Source: Paraspadella gotoi (taxonomy: Eukaryota > Chaetognatha). From it: DNA of 64,000 nucleotides. The stretch spans positions 21,767,875 to 21,831,874 of the forward strand of contig CM119266.1 of NCBI GenBank assembly GCA_051294375.1, in the 5' to 3' direction. Made by a program: the position numbers and the translations under genes. Below the pieces are notes generated by a model. That model ran no database searches and had not been told where the DNA came from. It worked only from the letters and a program-made list of their open reading frames with translations. Positions 61,057 through 64,000 of this stretch are shown here, one piece after another (within the stretch, counting starts at the first letter, position 1; each line of letters opens with the position of its first letter).

Positions 61057-63496
61057 ATGGTAAAGGTTAAACGCGTTGTTCATTTGGAAGACAAAAACGT
61101 CGGTGACGAAGAGATCGAGTGCATCGTGGGCGACGTCAAAAAGACGACCGTCTCCAAAATGAAGGGATCGGCGGACGCGGACGCAACGGAGGAGCGAAGG
61201 TCGACGAGAAAGATAAAGAAGAAGCGTCACAAGTACGAAGAGTTGGACGAAGACGACGACGATTTTGACTTCGGCCTCTCGAGCGGCACCGACGACGTCA
61301 GCCGTTCCGTCACGCCCGTTCGGGGTCTCAAGGCGGCCAAAAAATCTTCCGTCAAAAAAGGTGGGCAAAAAAGTTAAAAAGTTATTTCCCTAATTTTTAG
61401 TATTTTTAGTATCTTTAGTTTTATTGCTAAATATATTCCAGAAAATTTCGTGGATCGAAAAATCTTTTGCGAAGATCGTCATTCGTCGCCGCCGTCGATG
61501 AAGGAGAATTCGAATTTAAGATCGATTCGAGCGACATTCCAAATAAAAGGCCTCGGCTGGGAAGAAGTCGACGTAAGTTTTTCGCCCGCCTAATTACCAG
61601 GTCCTTCAATTTGCTGATATGGATTTTTAAACTTTTTTTTTTCATTTAGCCTCGACGCCGAATCCTCCGAATGAGAATTTCACTCGGAGTCGAACGAAGC
61701 AAGAAACTCCCGTCGAGGCAGAAACGGACGCCACGAACATGGATCCTCCGGTCGTCGAAACTCCGCCCGTGCCCAAGGAGACAATCGTATTTAAGGCGAA
61801 TGCCTCGAATCCGTCGGGATTTCAGACTTTTCTCGAATTCTTGCTCCGAGTTTTGAGAAGAAAAGATTCTAACGGTCTTTTCGCTCATCCGCCGACAGGT
61901 GATTGTTAAGGCATCATCGTCGTCGTCGCGGCCGTCATCGAATACGAGACATAATAAAACTTCTTTCTCTTTCTCACGACAGAAACCCTTTGTCCCGGAT
62001 ACTTCTCCGTCATTGAAGTTCCCATGGATTTGGACCTGATACAACAGAAATGGGATCATGGTCTCTACGTCGACCTTCCGACATTCCGCGCCGACCTCAC
62101 CCTCCTCTTCGACAACGCCATCAAGTATTTCGACCCGGCGACGATGGTTTACCACACCGCGCGCCGTCTCCGCCACTTTGTCAAGAAGATAACCGGTCGG
62201 GATAAGTTGTTGGAGATGAAGCTGCGATTTCCTTCGCTGCTGGCGGGAATCGGGATCGAAGAGCTTGGACTCGACGAGGCAGAGTTGACGGAGAACTGCA
62301 GTGCGGCTCGAGACGACGAGGGAAATCTCGTGGTCGAAGTTGCCGAACCTACGGATCACGACGAAGACATGAGGATCGAATGGGTTCGGACGGAACTCGG
62401 TGATCGGGCGGGCGGAAAAAACTTCGGCGTCATCAAGAAAACCGCCGCCGAGAAGCCTTCGGCTCGAAAACCCTTAAGCGATAACGTCTCCACCCAAGAG
62501 GTGTTGACCACATGGATGAGCCAGGTCGGCGGCGCGGGTCGCAAAGCGACGCCAATGACAAAGAAGCCCAACCCAATGCTGTCACGTCAGAGCGAAAACG
62601 GATTAACGACGCTCTCCATTCTGAACCCCGACAACGCGGCTGTTGCGGTCGATGCCAATGGCGAAGCTGTTTATCGGCCGGACGCATCCGAAGCCAACGC
62701 CGCTGTTTCGCTGAAGCAGACGCTGGGTCGGGTGGCCGTGGGTTCCGGAGGCGTGGCCACTTACAAAGAAGATCGCCGCAACTCTGTCAAGCCGATTAAG
62801 TACATCGAACGGACGGCGTTTTGCTCCTTCGGTCCCACCTACGATTCCCGCTTCTCCAATCTATCCAAATCCGATTCCGATGATCTCATTTCCGCCTTTC
62901 ACGAAGAGTCTGACTTTCGCTTCGCTGACGAAATAAAATCCGCCATCCGTCAGGCGAGTGACTATGAAATCCACGCCGTCGACGGGCTGCTTGACGTCAT
63001 CACCGGGGGAAAGCATTCCGAGCAACAAAACGTCGTGGACAGTATTAAAGCCTTCGAAGAGGCCGAGGAGACGATGAGGAAAATGGCGGAGGCTTCGGGG
63101 TCGCGAGTGGACGATGATGAAATCATGGAAGTCGAGCAAGCTTCGTCGTCGAACTCGCTAAGCGTATTGCTCGATGACAACGCCTCCAACCTCTTGACGC
63201 TTCGGAACATTCAAAAAGCCCGTCTCAGCCGAGCGCCTCCCCAGCATCTGGCACTACTTAAGGGTCCCCCGGAGGAAGAGTTCGAACTCGCGGACAAAAT
63301 CACTTCTGGACTCTCCTCATTAACCAAAATGTCGGCTCCTCAAGATCTCGTATCGAGTAAGGTTATCCTTGCCGCTTTGGGAGTAGATCTCCTTAAGCAC
63401 GTTAAGAATCCGATGGAAGTCCCGACACAACCTTTCGCCAAAGAGGACGTTCCCCAAAACGTGTTCTCTCGAACCTTCGGGTCTTTTTTGTCCTGA
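61057..63496 (+). CDS. BRD7/BRD9-like bromodomain protein
   Basis: Exons: 61,057-61,360; 61,442-61,572 (or from 61,504); 61,650-61,898; 61,983-63,496. The protein is about 711-732 residues. BRD7 and BRD9 are subunits of PBAF and non-canonical BAF remodelling complexes. A basic/acidic N-terminus leads to a bromodomain (PPTETLCPGYFSVIEVPMDL to NAIKYFDPATMVYHTARRL) and then the DUF3512 region (DSRFSNLSKSDSDDLISAF, HAVDGLLDVITGGKHS). The conserved acetyl-lysine-binding Asn is Phe (codon 62,129-62,131). With the best acceptor for exon 2 the junction is one base out of frame. Either the A-run at 61,354-61,359 lost a base, or the acceptor at 61,503 is used. AATAAA at 63,522 probably ends the transcript. 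Confidence 0.85.
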
Positions 63497-63521
63497 AACT
63501 GAGCTAGAAGTTATGCATCTT

Positions 63522-63527
63522 AATAAA
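63522..63527 (+). promoter_or_regulatory. Polyadenylation signal of the BRD7/9-like gene
   Basis: AATAAA lies 26 bases after the stop codon and about 120 bases before the next start codon, so the two genes are very tightly spaced. Confidence 0.65.
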
Positions 63528-63648
63528 ATACAGTTTTATAATTTAGCTTATTCCTTCATATGATAATTTTATTTCTTAACAAGTTTTTCTTGATCGATTT
63601 TTTGAACTGCAAACTAGTACATCCATCACCGTTGAGGATTTTAAAATC

Positions 63649-63972
63649 ATGAATCGCCTGCTTGTGATTTTACTCTCTCTCTCTGCGCTCGCTCTGAGCG
63701 ACATCGCCGAAGAGGAAGGGGTTTTAGTTTTAACCACCGCCAACTTTGATGACGCTCTTAACGATAATCAATACATTCTAGGTAATTCTAAAAGCTCCTT
63801 TTAATTCGTCTGTTCTTAAACGCGTGGTCCTATACTCTAACACAAACATGTTTGTTTTGATTTAGTCGAATTTTATGCTCCTTGGTGTGGACATTGCAAA
63901 GCGCTTGCTCCCGAATACGCTAGCGCCGCCACTCAGTTAAAAGATGCAGGGTCAGATGTTAAACTTGCAAAG
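63649..63972 (+). CDS. P4HB: Protein disulfide isomerase, 5' end (gene runs off the window)
   Basis: Two exons are visible, 63,649-63,781 and 63,866-63,972, with a donor at 63,973; the rest lies beyond the window. The start gives a signal peptide ([17 protein letters not shown]), then [14 protein letters not shown] and the first thioredoxin-fold active site [19 protein letters not shown] with the CGHC redox motif. The enzyme makes and rearranges disulfides in the ER lumen. The motif and the spacing from the N-terminus fit PDIA1/P4HB best, but other PDIA members share the active site. Confidence 0.9.
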
Positions 63973-64000
63973 GTATTTGTTAGAATGGAATACGTATTGG

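Noticed and set aside
61671-61856. Arg-rich alternative frame in exon 3 of the BRD7/9-like gene
   Set aside because: The other frame joins smoothly to the bromodomain exon with correct phase and gives an ordinary Pro/Thr/Glu-rich sequence.

Overview
The window is animal nuclear DNA. Genes have many short introns (most 50-300 nt), intergenic gaps are short, and the proteins are metazoan orthologues: WRAP53, HMG-CoA reductase, SNRK, QPCTL, TRIM37, eRF1, SLC3A2/4F2hc, LSM8, REXO5, VPS11, CAPZA, a BRD7/BRD9-type protein and PDI. The compact layout and divergence suggest an invertebrate, possibly an early-branching one such as a sponge. That placement is inference; no marker in the window fixes the phylum.

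Layout. Bases 1-12,870 are a noisy, colinear second version of about 13,561-24,538. They carry broken copies of the same three genes (an Ig-type receptor, WRAP53, HMGCR) and end at a 25-N gap (12,871-12,895). I read this as low-quality or uncorrected sequence duplicated in the assembly rather than as real genes. The clean version follows: Ig-type membrane protein (15.9-17.2 kb), intronless WRAP53 (19.2-20.7 kb) and nine-exon HMGCR (20.9-24.5 kb).

SNRK (25.3-37.1 kb) is the longest gene. A complete QPCTL-like gene lies on the opposite strand inside its largest intron (28.3-31.4 kb), and three long palindromic (foldback) elements sit in its introns. TRIM37 follows (37.8-42.9 kb) with an in-frame UGA in its acidic region. 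Then come intronless ETF1/eRF1 (43.9-45.2 kb), an 11-finger C2H2 protein (46.9-48.6 kb), SLC3A2-like (48.7-51.2 kb), LSM8 (51.7-52.4 kb), intronless REXO5-like (52.6-54.7 kb), VPS11 (54.9-59.1 kb), CAPZA (59.4-60.6 kb), a BRD7/9-like gene (61.1-63.5 kb) and the 5' end of PDI (from 63.6 kb). All genes except QPCTL are on the + strand. They are independent housekeeping or signalling genes, not a pathway cluster.

The observations most worth a second look are the duplicated noisy segment, the foldback element family, an unusually high share of GC-AG introns (four well supported out of about 79), the TRIM37 UGA, the loss of the acetyl-lysine-anchoring Asn in the bromodomain, and a CaaX-like C-terminus on SNRK. 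Exon borders were placed by eye from splice signals, reading phase and recalled homologous proteins; no transcript evidence was available.
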